Shown piece by piece: positions 1 through 10,027 of a stretch of 64,000 bases of DNA. This stretch comes from Saprospiraceae bacterium (GTDB taxonomy: Bacteria; Bacteroidota; Bacteroidia; Chitinophagales; Saprospiraceae). The position numbers and the translations under genes were made by a program. Position 1 is the first letter of the stretch. Every line of letters starts with the position of its first letter. The stretch is taken from NCBI GenBank assembly GCA_019638385.1, contig JAHBTW010000005.1:124001-188000 (forward strand). The letters run 5' to 3'. The notes under the pieces are model-generated. The model saw nothing but the letters and a program-made list of their open reading frames with translations. It was not told the origin of the DNA and did no database searches.

Positions 1-2
1 AA

Positions 3-287
3 ACAGAAAACCGCCTCGAAAAAGTCCTGCTCGACGAGGTGCTCTACATTGAAGGCATGGGCGATTACCGTTGCATCCACACGCTCCGCAAGCGCATTAT
101 GACGCAACAAACCTTCGGCCAATTTGAGCAGGAAATCCCGCCGGCTGCGCTGTGCAGGGTACATAAGTCGTATATGGTAGCGCCCGGAAAAATTGACTCC
201 ATCGAAAAAGATCGCATCTATATGCAGGGCAAAATCATTCCGGTTTCGGAAACGTACAAGCAGGCGTTTTATGCCTTGCTGGCATAG
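3..287 (+). CDS. LytTR-type response regulator, C-terminal end (partial)
   Basis: The reading frame is open from the first bases of the window, so the gene begins upstream; only about 94 C-terminal residues are present. They match the LytTR DNA-binding fold: an N-terminal strand pair with LYIEGMGDY, then a segment with CRVHKSYMVA and a closing strand with KIIPVSETYK. In this family the domain sits behind a receiver domain and a partner histidine kinase controls it. Those parts are outside the window, so target genes cannot be named. The next gene is on the opposite strand and ends 21 bases away, so this gene ends its own transcription unit. Confidence 0.86.
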   Translation, partial: TENRLEKVLLDEVLYIEGMGDYRCIHTLRKRIMTQQTFGQFEQEIPPAALCRVHKSYMVAPGKIDSIEKDRIYMQGKIIPVSETYKQAFYALLA

Positions 288-308
288 CTTTGTAGGCATA
301 CCTCACTC

Positions 309-2078
309 CTACAAGGGCCAAAAAAACATAATCAGCGGTACGCCGATCAACACGATGAGGATTTCCAACGGCAGCCCCATGCGCCAATAGTCGGTAAACT
401 TATAGCCGCCCGGCCCCATTACCAGCGTATTGGATTGATGCCCGATGGGCGTGAGAAATGCACAGGAAGCCCCCACCGCAACCGCTATCAGAAACGGATC
501 GGACGATACGCCGAGTCCCTTGGCTACATTGAGGCTGATGGGCGCCATGAGCACTACGGTAGCGGCATTGTTGATAACATCGGACAAGGTCATCGTCACG
601 ATGAGCACTACGGCGAGCATGCCCCACAGCGGCAGCCGGGCGCCGAGATGGAGAATTTGCCCGGCGATCAGCTCTGCGCCGCCGGTGGTTTCCAATGCAG
701 CGCCCACCGGTAACAAGGCCCCCAGCAGCACAATCACCGGCCAGTCAATACTGGTGTAAATTTCCCGCAAAGGGATCATTTTGCTCAATACCATCAACAG
801 CGCGGCGATGGTGAACGCCACCTGTACTTGCACCAGACCCGAAATGATGAGGGCCAGCGCCAGGCCGAAAATGGCGAGTGCGAGAATGACTTTTTTGGGC
901 TGGCCGAGTGTGAACCCTCTGTCGGCTAAGGGCAGGCAACCCATGTCGCTGAGGCGGTCGTATATTTCTACGGAGTCGCCTTGCAGCAACAGCACATCGC
1001 CGGCCATAAACTCCACCTTGTCCAAGCGTTTGCGAATGCGTTGATCCTGACGGGAAATGGCCAACAGGTTCACCCCGTAGCGGGTGCGCATTCTCATGCC
1101 GGAGGCGGTTCGGCCCAGGATCGGCGAATTGGCCATAATCACGGCCTCTACGCTGGCGATGTTTTCGGCGCCGGCGGCCTTGGCACTCAGGGCTTCTTTG
1201 CCCACTAAGGTGGTTTTGCTGATGTCTAAAAAAGTTTTCAGAGTATCGGCGTCGGACTCAATGGAGAGGATATCGTCGGCCTGCAACACCGTAGCGGCGG
1301 CGGGCGCGTACAGCAGGCGTTTGTCGCGCACGATGCTCAGTACCTGGATGTCTGTTTTGGTCGCCGTTTTGATCTCGCTCAGTTGTAAGCCGTTGAGTTT
1401 TGACTCTTCGGTGATATAGACCTCCGTGATGTAGTCTTCGATGCGAAAACGCTCCTTTTCACCTTTCTCGCTCACCCTTTTGGGAATCAGCCGCCAACCG
1501 ATAAAGGTAATAAACGCCAATCCCACTATGGCGACGCCGACGCCCACCGGGCTGAAATCGAACATGCCGAAAGGGGCGCCCATCGTCTCGGCCCGGAAAG
1601 TGGAAACGATGATATTGGGGGGCGTGCCGATGAGGGTCGTCATGCCGCCGAGCAGAGAGGCAAAGGCAATGGGCATGAGGATGATGGAGGGCGAGTAGCC
1701 ACTTTTGTTGGCAATGTGTATGGCTACCGGCATCAAAATGGCCAGGGCGCCCACGTTGTTCATAAAAGCGGAAGCAATGCATACGATGCCGGACAGGGTG
1801 GCAATTTGCAGCGTCACGTTATTGCCCAGGCGCAGCACCCGGTGTCCGATGGAGTCTATCAGCCCGGAATTTTGCAGCCCTCTGCTGACCACCAGAATCA
1901 TGGCCACTGTAATGACCGCCGGATGTGCAAAACCGGCAAAAGACTCCGCGGCGGGAACAATCCCGGCGAGCACCAATATCAGCAGACATATTATGGAAGC
2001 AATATCGTGGCGCAACTTGCCCCAGGCAAAAAGAACGAGGGCTAAGCCCAATGTAGCGAACACAATGATTTGATCCAT
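309..2078 (-). CDS. SLC13/DASS-type permease with central TrkA-C domains
   Basis: A 589-residue inner-membrane transporter. Residues 1-200 and about 395-589 are strongly hydrophobic. The middle (about 205-390) is soluble and looks like two TrkA-C (RCK-C) regulatory domains. Hairpin motifs typical of the divalent anion:sodium symporter fold are visible: MNNVGAL near residue 107 and IGTPPN near 152 in the first half, NNAATVV and PIGHQSNT in the second. Members with internal TrkA-C domains are usually annotated as sulfate, cysteine or dicarboxylate permeases; the substrate cannot be told from sequence. It is divergent from the SusC gene that follows, with a 177-base shared spacer. Confidence 0.93.
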   Translation of the reverse strand: MDQIIVFATLGLALVLFAWGKLRHDIASIICLLILVLAGIVPAAESFAGFAHPAVITVAMILVVSRGLQNSGLIDSIGHRVLRLGNNVTLQIATLSGIVCIASAFMNNVGALAILMPVAIHIANKSGYSPSIILMPIAFASLLGGMTTLIGTPPNIIVSTFRAETMGAPFGMFDFSPVGVGVAIVGLAFITFIGWRLIPKRVSEKGEKERFRIEDYITEVYITEESKLNGLQLSEIKTATKTDIQVLSIVRDKRLLYAPAAATVLQADDILSIESDADTLKTFLDISKTTLVGKEALSAKAAGAENIASVEAVIMANSPILGRTASGMRMRTRYGVNLLAISRQDQRIRKRLDKVEFMAGDVLLLQGDSVEIYDRLSDMGCLPLADRGFTLGQPKKVILALAIFGLALALIISGLVQVQVAFTIAALLMVLSKMIPLREIYTSIDWPVIVLLGALLPVGAALETTGGAELIAGQILHLGARLPLWGMLAVVLIVTMTLSDVINNAATVVLMAPISLNVAKGLGVSSDPFLIAVAVGASCAFLTPIGHQSNTLVMGPGGYKFTDYWRMGLPLEILIVLIGVPLIMFFWPL

Positions 2079-2208
2079 AACCTCTTCTTGATTCTTAAAA
2101 AAAGCGTTCTGCTAAGATATTAAACTTCTTCTCCTTCTGCCAATTTCTGCTTTTTATACGGGTGGAATTTAAAATTTACACAACATATACTAATTATCGA
2201 ATTAGTTT

Positions 2209-2216
2209 TAATTTTG
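2209..2216 (+). promoter_or_regulatory. Putative Bacteroidota -7 box upstream of susC-like gene
   Basis: TAATTTTG matches the TAnnTTTG -7 consensus of Bacteroidota and sits 39 bases before the SusC start, in an AT-rich stretch. No clear TTTG -33 partner is visible at the right distance, so the call rests on one box. The rest of the 2079-2255 spacer shows no other clear signal. Confidence 0.4.
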
Positions 2217-2255
2217 GACGATTAAGAGGTTATTTCACAACTAAATGATGTTTTT

Positions 2256-5200
2256 ATGATTACTCACATTACCCTAACTGTCAGGGCATTGAAACGTCCT
2301 GTATTAGTTATCCTGCTCTTTTTGGCCGGGCTGGCAACAGCCCACGCACAGCAGAAAATTACCGGCGTAGTAAAAGACGATACCGGGGCGCCTTTAGCGG
2401 GGGTCACCGTTATGGTCAAAGGAACCGCCACCGGAACCGTCACCGATCTTGACGGCGCTTACAGCCTTATGGTGTCGCCCGGCCAGGATTTGGAGTTTTC
2501 CATGGTAGGCATGGCGACCCAAACCGTATTGGTGAATCGCCAAACCGTCGTCAATATGACGATGGGCGAAACGGCCTACAATCTCGGCGAGGCGGTCGTT
2601 ACGGCGCTCGGCATCAAAGAGGACCGGCGCAAACTCAGCTACTCCCACCAGTCGGTGAAAGGCGAGGAACTGGCGAGTACCCAGCGCGACAACGCCTTCC
2701 TCTCTCTCCAGGGCCGTATTGCGGGGCTTAACCTGACGCCTACCAGCGGCCTCGCCGGCGGCTCCGTGAGCCTCAACCTGCGGGGTGTAAACTCCATTGG
2801 CAGCTCCAACCAGCCGCTCATTGTGCTCGACGGTTTGCCCATCAACAGCGCCACCTTCAACCAGCACAACCTGCACTCCGATGCCGTGGGCATCAACGGC
2901 AACGTAAACAACAACCGCGATGACACCGGCAGCCGCTTGGCCGAGTTGAATCCCAACGATATAGAAAGCGTAACGGTGCTCAAAGGCCCGGAAGCGGCTG
3001 CACTATACGGCAACGAAGGCGCCAACGGGGTCATCGTCATCACCACCCGGAGGGGCCAGGCCGGCACGGGCCGCGTGACCTACAAAACGCGCTACGCCGT
3101 ATCGGAACTGTACCTCTTCCCGGAAGTGCAGCAAGTGTATGGCCGCGGGCAGGACGGTATGGACAACCCCAACGCTTCCAGCTTTTTTGGGCCGAAATAT
3201 CCGGAAAACACCACCTTTTACGACAATATCGGCGACTTCTTCCAGCGCGGCACCAATGCCCGCCACGATCTGTCTTTTGAAGGCGGATCAGACAAAATTA
3301 CTTATCGCTTGTCCACCGCTTTGGTAAAAACGGAAGGTGTTATTCCCACCAACCAATACGATCAGATCAATGCGGCACTCAGCTCGGAAGCCAAGTTGCT
3401 GCCCTGGCTCAAGGCGTTTACGCGTTTTAGTTTTACCAAAAATACCAACATCCTGCCTCCGGGCGGATCGCAGGGCTACCTCACCGGCGTACTGCGCTAC
3501 CCCTCCGACCAACTCATGAGCGAGTATCTAACTAAGGAAGGTACCCGACGCCTCACACGCAGCAGCTTGACGCCCGTGACGGATAATGCCAACCCGTTCT
3601 TTGATGTGTATAAAAATGCGCGCAAGGAGCAAACCGATCGCACCATCGGCAACATCACCTTAGATGCTACCATCAAGCCCTGGTGGACCGTGACCGGCCG
3701 CTTCGGCGCCGACATTTACGCCACCAATGCCAACCGCTTCTTCCACCCGGAATCCAACATCGGGTTTACCCTCTCCGGCTGGATGGAAAACTACACCGAC
3801 ATTGGCCGGTTCCTCACCACCACCTTATTTACTACCCTGCAAAAAACGCAGGGCAACCTGAGGTACTCACTGATAGTGGGTACTGCCATCAACGACCGGG
3901 AAAATGAAACCAACTCGATCTACGGCGAGCGGTTCTTCCTGCCCGATTTCAACAGCATCAACAACACCAACCCCGCCACCATGCGCAACAAAACAATCCT
4001 GACCCGCAGCCGGTTGGTGGGGGCGTTCGCCAAAGCGGAGATCAATTATCAAAACTGGCTTATCTTCAACATCACGGGGCGCAACGACTGGTCCTCTACC
4101 CTACCGGTAGCCAACCGCTCCTATTTCTATCCTTCCGCCGGTTTGACTTTTGTGTTCTCCGACCTGCCCGGACTACAGGATAAACTCGGATTCTTAGACT
4201 TCGGCAAGCTGCGCGCTTCTTACGCACAGGTGGGCAACCCTGCGCCGCCCTACCGCATCCGCGCCCGCCTCGTGCCGCAAACCACTACCGGCGGCGGTTT
4301 TGCATTCGACTTCTTCGGCGACAACCCGGCCCTCAAGCCTGAAAAGGTGGAGAGCTTCGAAGTGGGTACCGACCTCGGCTTCTTCAAAGGCCGCCTCTCT
4401 TTGGACCTGGCGTGGTTCTCCAAAACCATCCGCGATCAGATTGTGGTGCAGCGCCTCAGCTACGGTACAGGCTTCATCTTCGGCCTGCTCAACGGCGGCG
4501 AACTCAACACCAAAGGATTCGAAATACAACTCGGCGTTACGCCTGTAAAAGCTGAAAACTTCACCTGGCGCCTCAATGCCAACTTCACGCACTACGACAC
4601 CAAGGTGATCAGCCTTCCGGCCAACGTGAACGAATATTATGATTCCGATACCTGGGCCTACGGCAACGCACGCGCCAGTGCTTTCTCGCCTGCCGACGTG
4701 CTCGCTTCCCGCTTCATCCTGCCGGGCAACCGCTACTTTCCCGGCTTGAACGATCGCGGCGCCGGTTCGGCCACGGCCATCGGCGGATTCAGCTACCTGC
4801 GCAACAGCCAGGGCCAGATACTCATCAACCCGGCTACCGGCTTCCCCATTGCCAATGCCAACTTCCTGCCCATCGGCGATCGCAACCCCGACTTCACCGT
4901 GGGGCTGGTCAATGATTTCCGCATCCTCAAAAATCTCAGCGTATCTTTCCTACTCGACATCCGCAAAGGCGGCGACATCTTCAACGGCAACGAGTATTAT
5001 CTCACCCAAAACGGCCTGAGTACGCGCTCTATCAACCGCGACGAGCCTTTCATCTTCGCAGAAGGCAACAGCGTACTGCGCGACGGCAATGAGGAAACTG
5101 CCAACCCGACGCCCAATGACCGGATGATCACGCCCGGCAACAATCAGTTGTTTTACACTTCCATCCTGCAACCGGAGGAATTTGTAGAGCGCGACATCAA

Positions 5201-5453
5201 CTGGCTGCGCCTGCGCGATGTAACCATCGGCTACAATCTCCGCACCAATTGGATCGGACCGAATAACGTCATCAAAGAATTGAGTGTGTTTGTGAACGGT
5301 ACCGATTTGTTTCTCATTACCAACTATACCGGCGCCGACCCTTATGTGAGTACCACCAACCCCGCAACGGGCGGAGCAGGGGGCTTCGGTATGGATTTTG
5401 GCAAAATTTCTCTGCCGCGTACTTTCTCTGTGGGATTGTCGGCTTCTTTCTAA
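2256..5453 (+). CDS. SusC/RagA-family TonB-linked outer membrane transporter
   Basis: A 1065-residue TonB-dependent outer-membrane transporter. The N-terminus has a signal peptide ending near AHAQQ, then a carboxypeptidase-regulatory-like beta-sandwich (about 33-110, ITGVVKDDTGAPLAGV). The plug domain follows (about 115-270), with the family signature SVTVLKGPEAAALYG. The remainder is a 22-strand-type barrel ending in an aromatic residue (SLSASF). SusC proteins import oligomeric nutrients together with a SusD lipoprotein, which is the next gene 24 bases downstream. No enzyme, sensor or sigma/anti-sigma gene adjoins the pair, so its substrate is unknown; oligosaccharide and peptide are both possible. 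Confidence 0.97.
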   Translation: MITHITLTVRALKRPVLVILLFLAGLATAHAQQKITGVVKDDTGAPLAGVTVMVKGTATGTVTDLDGAYSLMVSPGQDLEFSMVGMATQTVLVNRQTVVNMTMGETAYNLGEAVVTALGIKEDRRKLSYSHQSVKGEELASTQRDNAFLSLQGRIAGLNLTPTSGLAGGSVSLNLRGVNSIGSSNQPLIVLDGLPINSATFNQHNLHSDAVGINGNVNNNRDDTGSRLAELNPNDIESVTVLKGPEAAALYGNEGANGVIVITTRRGQAGTGRVTYKTRYAVSELYLFPEVQQVYGRGQDGMDNPNASSFFGPKYPENTTFYDNIGDFFQRGTNARHDLSFEGGSDKITYRLSTALVKTEGVIPTNQYDQINAALSSEAKLLPWLKAFTRFSFTKNTNILPPGGSQGYLTGVLRYPSDQLMSEYLTKEGTRRLTRSSLTPVTDNANPFFDVYKNARKEQTDRTIGNITLDATIKPWWTVTGRFGADIYATNANRFFHPESNIGFTLSGWMENYTDIGRFLTTTLFTTLQKTQGNLRYSLIVGTAINDRENETNSIYGERFFLPDFNSINNTNPATMRNKTILTRSRLVGAFAKAEINYQNWLIFNITGRNDWSSTLPVANRSYFYPSAGLTFVFSDLPGLQDKLGFLDFGKLRASYAQVGNPAPPYRIRARLVPQTTTGGGFAFDFFGDNPALKPEKVESFEVGTDLGFFKGRLSLDLAWFSKTIRDQIVVQRLSYGTGFIFGLLNGGELNTKGFEIQLGVTPVKAENFTWRLNANFTHYDTKVISLPANVNEYYDSDTWAYGNARASAFSPADVLASRFILPGNRYFPGLNDRGAGSATAIGGFSYLRNSQGQILINPATGFPIANANFLPIGDRNPDFTVGLVNDFRILKNLSVSFLLDIRKGGDIFNGNEYYLTQNGLSTRSINRDEPFIFAEGNSVLRDGNEETANPTPNDRMITPGNNQLFYTSILQPEEFVERDINWLRLRDVTIGYNLRTNWIGPNNVIKELSVFVNGTDLFLITNYTGADPYVSTTNPATGGAGGFGMDFGKISLPRTFSVGLSASF

Positions 5454-5477
5454 CTTTTTTCAAAAATCGAAAATATT

Positions 5478-6998
5478 ATGAAACGTAAATTCTTCATACC
5501 GGCGCTCGTTGCCATTATGTTGGTTTTCTCCAACAGTTGCAACGACTACTTGGACATCAACTTCGACCCCAGCAACCCGCAGGTGGCCGAAGGCTTCGCG
5601 CTCCTGCCTCCCATGCTCGCCAACATGGTGCGCGGTGAAACCTTTGATACCCGCTATGTGGGACAGTACATCCAAAACTGGAACTGGATTCTCGCCAACA
5701 ACGTATGGGACCAGCACGGCTACGCGCCCGGCAGCGATGCCGCCGGCGAAATGTGGCGCCAGCACTACTGGGCTATTGGCCGCAATATAGAACTGATGAT
5801 CGAGCAGGCCGAGCTAAAACAGCAATGGGACTACATAGGCGTGGGCAAAGCCATCCGCGCCTGGAGCTGGCAAACTTCTACCGACGTATATGGCGAAATG
5901 ATCCTGACGCAGATGTTTGAACCCAACCGCTATGTGTTTGACTACGATACGCAGGACAAAATATACGCAGAAGTACAGCGCGTAGCATTGGAAGCTGTGG
6001 ACGACCTCAAGCGCACCGACGGCGGCGTGAGCCAGGCCGGTCTTGCGCGCGGCGACCTCGTGTATGCCGGCAATCGCGAGAAATGGCTCCGCTTTACCTA
6101 CGGCGTATTGGCGCGCAACGCGCACCACATCTCCAACAAATCCACTTACAATGCCGACAAGGTGATTGAGTATTGCGACCTCGCCCTGCAATCCAATGCC
6201 GACAACTTCAACGTGCCGCACGCAGGCACCAGCGGCACCGACGGCAACTTCTTCGGGCCGGTGCGCAACAACCTGCGTTCTTATCGCCAGAGCGCTTACA
6301 TACTGAGTCTGCTCAACGGTACAATTTTCAACGGAGTGGAAGACCCGCGCCTGTCCAAGTTGCTCAGCCCTTCGCCCGACGGCGTGTACCGGGGCGTAAC
6401 GCCTACTGCCGGCGACCCCACCAATACGCTCAACAATCCGGAGCGCATTCCGCTCTTGTGGGGCGTTTCGCCTACCGTAACCGTGGCGGCCAATATTCCC
6501 GGCAAGTACATCTTCACCAACGCCGCACCGCACTCATTGATGACTTATTCCGAAATTCAGTTTATGAAAGCCGAGGCCGCCTTCATTAAAGGCAGCAAGC
6601 CGCTGGCTTACGACGCTTTCAAAAAAGGCATCATTGCGCACATGGACTTTGCCGGCGTAGCTGCTGCCGATCGCGATGCTTACTTAGCAAGCGCTGCCGT
6701 GCCGCAAACGGCGGATGCGCTCACGCTGAGCGACATCATGCTCCAAAAGTATATCTCTCTGTGGGTACACGGCGCCCTCGAAACCTGGGTGGACATGCGC
6801 CGCTATCGCTACAGCAGCAACGTATATACCGGCTTCACGCTGCCCGCTACGCTCTATCTGGACAACGGCGGCCAACCTGTGTATCGCCTCCGTCCGCGCT
6901 ACAACTCCGAATTCGTTTGGAACTTGGACGCGCTCAACGGCATCGGCGCTACCGAAGCGAATTTTCATACTCAGGAACTATGGTTTATGCAGAATTAA
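5478..6998 (+). CDS. SusD/RagB-family outer membrane lipoprotein (SusD-like_2 type)
   Basis: A 506-residue surface lipoprotein with a lipobox ending FSNSC near residue 21, followed by NDYLDINFDPSNPQ, the usual start of SusD-like proteins. The middle is helical and TPR-like. The C-terminus contains QKYISLWVHGALETWVDMRR, typical of the SusD-like_2 subgroup. It should sit on the SusC barrel as the lid that captures ligand. It is co-transcribed with the preceding gene (24-base gap) and followed 29 bases later by a strong hairpin terminator, so the operon is only these two genes. The ligand is unknown. Confidence 0.96.
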   Translation: MKRKFFIPALVAIMLVFSNSCNDYLDINFDPSNPQVAEGFALLPPMLANMVRGETFDTRYVGQYIQNWNWILANNVWDQHGYAPGSDAAGEMWRQHYWAIGRNIELMIEQAELKQQWDYIGVGKAIRAWSWQTSTDVYGEMILTQMFEPNRYVFDYDTQDKIYAEVQRVALEAVDDLKRTDGGVSQAGLARGDLVYAGNREKWLRFTYGVLARNAHHISNKSTYNADKVIEYCDLALQSNADNFNVPHAGTSGTDGNFFGPVRNNLRSYRQSAYILSLLNGTIFNGVEDPRLSKLLSPSPDGVYRGVTPTAGDPTNTLNNPERIPLLWGVSPTVTVAANIPGKYIFTNAAPHSLMTYSEIQFMKAEAAFIKGSKPLAYDAFKKGIIAHMDFAGVAAADRDAYLASAAVPQTADALTLSDIMLQKYISLWVHGALETWVDMRRYRYSSNVYTGFTLPATLYLDNGGQPVYRLRPRYNSEFVWNLDALNGIGATEANFHTQELWFMQN

Positions 6999-7027
6999 TC
7001 CGTTTGCAAAATAAGTAAACTGAAAAA

Positions 7028-7065
7028 CAAGAGCCATCCCGAATTTCGTGGATGGCTCTTGTTTT
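7028..7065. terminator. Bidirectional intrinsic terminator between convergent genes
   Basis: A perfect 12-base stem (CAAGAGCCATCC at 7028-7039 against GGATGGCTCTTG at 7050-7061) with a 10-base loop. TTTT follows on the plus strand. An AAAAA run precedes it at 7023-7027 and gives a T-run on the minus strand. It lies between the SusD gene and the convergent serine dehydratase gene, so it can end both transcripts. Confidence 0.85.
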
Positions 7066-7143
7066 GCCGCCAAGGGATAGTATCCCTAAGCATGTAATGG
7101 CCGGTAAAGGGATGCTATCCCTGCGGGCGGCGCACGCGCGCGA

Positions 7144-8568
7144 TCAGCACTCCGGCACCACGATGGATATCTGTGCGGCGAGGCCGCCCTGTGAGGTTTC
7201 TTTGTACTTCGTATTCATATCCTGCGCCGTTTCCCACATGGTTCTGATCACGCTGTCCAAAGATACTTTGGCTTTGGCAGGATTGCTTTCCAGCGCGATG
7301 TTGGCGGCGGTGATGGCTTTTACGGCGCCCATGGAGTTGCGTTCGATGCAGGGCACTTGCACGAGGCCGCCGATGGGGTCGCAGGTGAGGCCGAGGTGGT
7401 GCTCCATCGCAATTTCGGCGGCCATGAGCGACTGACCGGGCGAACCGCCCAATGCCTCCGTCAGCGCCGCTGCGGCCATCGCCGACGACACGCCGATCTC
7501 TGCCTGGCAGCCACCCATAGCGGCAGAGATGGTGGAGCCTTTTTTGAAAATACTGCCCACTTCGCCCGCAACCATGAGGAAACGCACGATTTCCTCCTCG
7601 CCGGGGTCTTGCCCGGAAAAGCAGACGTAATAGAGCAGCACGGCCGGAATGACGCCGGCAGCTCCGTTGGTAGGCGCGGTGACGACCCTGCCGAACCCGG
7701 CGTTTTCTTCGTTCACGGCCATCGCGAAACAACCGATCCATTTGAGAATTTCTGTAAAATTACAAGGCTTGCTGCGCATGACTTCTATCCATTCATCGGC
7801 ATCGGAATAGACGGCAGCGCCGAGGAGTTTGCGGTTTATCTCAGCGGCGCGGCGCGTCACCCGCAGGCCGCCGGGCAATTCGCCCTCGGTGTGGCAGCCG
7901 ATGAAAGCACATTGTTTCATCACCTCCCAGATCCGAAGCAGCCCGGAGCGGGTATCGGCTTCGGGTCGCCAACTGAGTTCGTTGCGGCGCACGATTTCCC
8001 ATATCGGGCAGTCGTTGTCGGCGCAATAGCGGGCCAATTGGTCGCCGCTTTCGATGGGGTATGGCAGGCGCAAGGTTTGCCCGCTGTGCGTTTCGTTTTC
8101 TTTCACTACAAATCCACCGCCGATGGAGTAAAAAACCGCCTCGTGCAGCAAGTCGCCTCCGGCGTCGAAGGCTTTGCAAATCATTCCGTTGGCATGAAAA
8201 GGCAGGGTTTGAAAAAACAAAAAAACGATGTGTGCTGCCGGGTCGAAGCTCAGTTCGTGGCGCCCGCCGAGCAGGATGCGTTTTTCCTCCCGGATGCGCA
8301 AGGGCAGACTGCGCACCTCGCTCACGGGGATGGTGACGGGGTCCTGGCCGCACAATCCGAGCATGACGGCAATATCGGTGCCGTGCCCGGAGCCGGTGAG
8401 GGCCAGCGAGCCGTACAGATGCACTTCTACGCGATGGGTATGTTGTGTGATTTGGTTGTTTTCCAATTCTTCCACAAAGCGCTGCGCGGCGCGCCAGGGG
8501 CCGAGCGTATGCGAACTGGAAGGACCTACTCCGATCTTGAGCATGTCGAAAACACTGATAGGCTCCAT
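7144..8568 (-). CDS. sdaA: L-serine ammonia-lyase (iron-sulfur, single-chain)
   Basis: Deaminates L-serine to pyruvate and ammonia in the cytoplasm. The 474-residue product has the fused beta- and alpha-domain layout of single-chain Fe-S serine dehydratases: [12 protein letters not shown] near residue 14 and a C-terminal domain with [13 protein letters not shown] and [15 protein letters not shown], whose cysteines are expected [4Fe-4S] ligands. I chose the ATG at 8568 ([10 protein letters not shown]), which is where family members begin. An in-frame GTG at 8613 would add 15 unconserved residues. The SPOR-protein gene lies upstream on the same strand with a 72-base gap and no clear functional link. 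Confidence 0.95.
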   Translation of the reverse strand: MEPISVFDMLKIGVGPSSSHTLGPWRAAQRFVEELENNQITQHTHRVEVHLYGSLALTGSGHGTDIAVMLGLCGQDPVTIPVSEVRSLPLRIREEKRILLGGRHELSFDPAAHIVFLFFQTLPFHANGMICKAFDAGGDLLHEAVFYSIGGGFVVKENETHSGQTLRLPYPIESGDQLARYCADNDCPIWEIVRRNELSWRPEADTRSGLLRIWEVMKQCAFIGCHTEGELPGGLRVTRRAAEINRKLLGAAVYSDADEWIEVMRSKPCNFTEILKWIGCFAMAVNEENAGFGRVVTAPTNGAAGVIPAVLLYYVCFSGQDPGEEEIVRFLMVAGEVGSIFKKGSTISAAMGGCQAEIGVSSAMAAAALTEALGGSPGQSLMAAEIAMEHHLGLTCDPIGGLVQVPCIERNSMGAVKAITAANIALESNPAKAKVSLDSVIRTMWETAQDMNTKYKETSQGGLAAQISIVVPEC

Positions 8569-8640
8569 GGTCAGGGTGATATTTGGCCCAAATGTACAAT
8601 TCGGAGCGGACACCGACGCAGATCAGTTTGGAATGTGCGA

Positions 8641-9201
8641 CTATCGCTTTTTGTAAACAGTGGCATCCACGCCTTTGCCGGCCAGTTCTTTCACCAGAGC
8701 GTTGGCTTCGCTATAAGTATCGAAGCGATTTACGAGCACGACGGCAAAGGTGCCGCGGTCGAAGCGCTCCACGGTGGCTTCATCGTAGCCCATTTTTTTC
8801 ACTTTGGCTACCATCGCTTCCGCATTGACAGTTTCGCGGAAAGAGCCGGCCAGCACCATATACTCTCCGCCGGAAGAAATCCGTGCGGGCGCGGTAGGCG
8901 TCCTGTCGGCAGCCACGGGTGTTTCGGCAGGCGCTTCATCAACGGAACCGGTGTTGTCGTCGGTCTGGCCGCTGCCGGTTTGGGAGTAATCGGATGCCGG
9001 ATTATCATACCCCAGGTCGGGATCGGCAAAGGCCGTGGTGTCGGGGTCATCGGGGGAGTAATCGTATTCCGGAGCCGTTTGTTCGGTTTGCTCCGCGCCG
9101 GTATCGCCACTGGGCAGGGTTACGAATTTATAGATCAGAAAAAACAAAGCCACTACGCAAACAGCCACTATGGCAATCGTCAAATAATCTGTTCTGGACA
9201 T
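8641..9201 (-). CDS. SPOR-domain membrane protein
   Basis: A 186-residue single-pass membrane protein. Residues about 7-28 form one transmembrane helix, residues about 35-105 are an acidic, Asp/Ser/Thr/Pro-rich linker, and residues about 110-186 form a SPOR domain (YMVLAGSFRETVNAEAMVAK). SPOR domains bind denuded glycan strands of peptidoglycan and are common in septal proteins. The topology puts the domain in the periplasm. A role at division sites is inferred from the family only. It is preceded by the MBL-fold gene on the same strand with a 43-base gap. Confidence 0.9.
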   Translation of the reverse strand: MSRTDYLTIAIVAVCVVALFFLIYKFVTLPSGDTGAEQTEQTAPEYDYSPDDPDTTAFADPDLGYDNPASDYSQTGSGQTDDNTGSVDEAPAETPVAADRTPTAPARISSGGEYMVLAGSFRETVNAEAMVAKVKKMGYDEATVERFDRGTFAVVLVNRFDTYSEANALVKELAGKGVDATVYKKR

Positions 9202-9244
9202 AGTCGTTGGATTTTAACTGCTAAGGTAGCATTTTTTGAAACAA

Positions 9245-10024
9245 CTAATCAAACGGCACAGAAAACGAAAGCTCGTCCCAGCCGAGTTGTACGCCTTCCG
9301 GCAACAGCGGCGCTACTTCCTCGTACCGGCCCATGGAATGACTAATGTGGGTGAGAAAAGCCCGTTGGGGTTGCAGCCGGGCGATGAGTTCGAGGGCTTC
9401 TTCGAGGTTGATGTGCGAATAGTGCGGTTGGTGGTGCAGGGCATTGATGATGAGCGTGTGGCAACCCTCTACTTTTTGCATTTCGGCCTCGGTGATGGTT
9501 TTCACGTCGGTGAGATAAACGAAGCGGCCGATGCGAAAGCCCAGCACCGGCAGGTTGCCGTGCTGCACCTCAATGGGCGTGATGGGAATGCCCTCCACGG
9601 AAAAAGGTTGCTGTGCCCATATTTCCTGGAGGAGCAGCCGGGGCGCTCCGGGATAGGGGTTGGCATCGAAGGCGTAGGCAAAACGGCTGCGCAACTCCTT
9701 TGCCACCTGCGCTGTGGCATAGAGCGGCATATCGGCCCGTTGCATGTAGTTGAAGGGCCGCACATCGTCAATGCCGGCCACATGGTCGTTGTGCTCGTGG
9801 GTGAACAGGATGGCCCGGAGCGACTCCACGCCGGCGCGCAACATTTGCTGCCGGAAATCGGGGCCGCAGTCAATCGCGATGTTTATGTCGCCGGCCTGTA
9901 CCAATACTGAACTGCGCAACCGATGGTCGCGCGCATCCGTGGAGCGGCACACTGCGCAACGGCAGCCGATGACCGGCACGCCCTGAGAAGTGCCGGTGCC
10001 CAGTAATGTGACCTGGAGATTGAT
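9245..10024 (-). CDS. MBL-fold metallo-hydrolase (PhnP-like), non-canonical start
   Basis: A metallo-beta-lactamase-fold hydrolase with the metal-binding motif FTHEHNDHVAGIDD, a later LTDVKTI segment and a terminal THISH histidine. It resembles the PhnP-like phosphodiesterases widespread in Bacteroidota; the real substrate is unknown. The expected N-terminus, VTLLGTGTSQGVPVIGC, is encoded in frame up to a TAG at 10028-10030, but there is no ATG, GTG or TTG before it. The first candidate is the ATC at 10022-10024, used here (259 residues). The GTG at 9977-9979 would delete the conserved first strand and GTGTSQG loop. The upstream gene ends at that TAG, so translational coupling is possible. 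Confidence 0.82.
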   Translation of the reverse strand: MNLQVTLLGTGTSQGVPVIGCRCAVCRSTDARDHRLRSSVLVQAGDINIAIDCGPDFRQQMLRAGVESLRAILFTHEHNDHVAGIDDVRPFNYMQRADMPLYATAQVAKELRSRFAYAFDANPYPGAPRLLLQEIWAQQPFSVEGIPITPIEVQHGNLPVLGFRIGRFVYLTDVKTITEAEMQKVEGCHTLIINALHHQPHYSHINLEEALELIARLQPQRAFLTHISHSMGRYEEVAPLLPEGVQLGWDELSFSVPFD

Positions 10025-10027
10025 GAC

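Noticed and set aside
7357..9345. A 662-residue plus-strand frame across sdaA and the SPOR gene
   Set aside because: It runs antisense through two clearly recognised genes and the spacer between them, and has no family-like segment.
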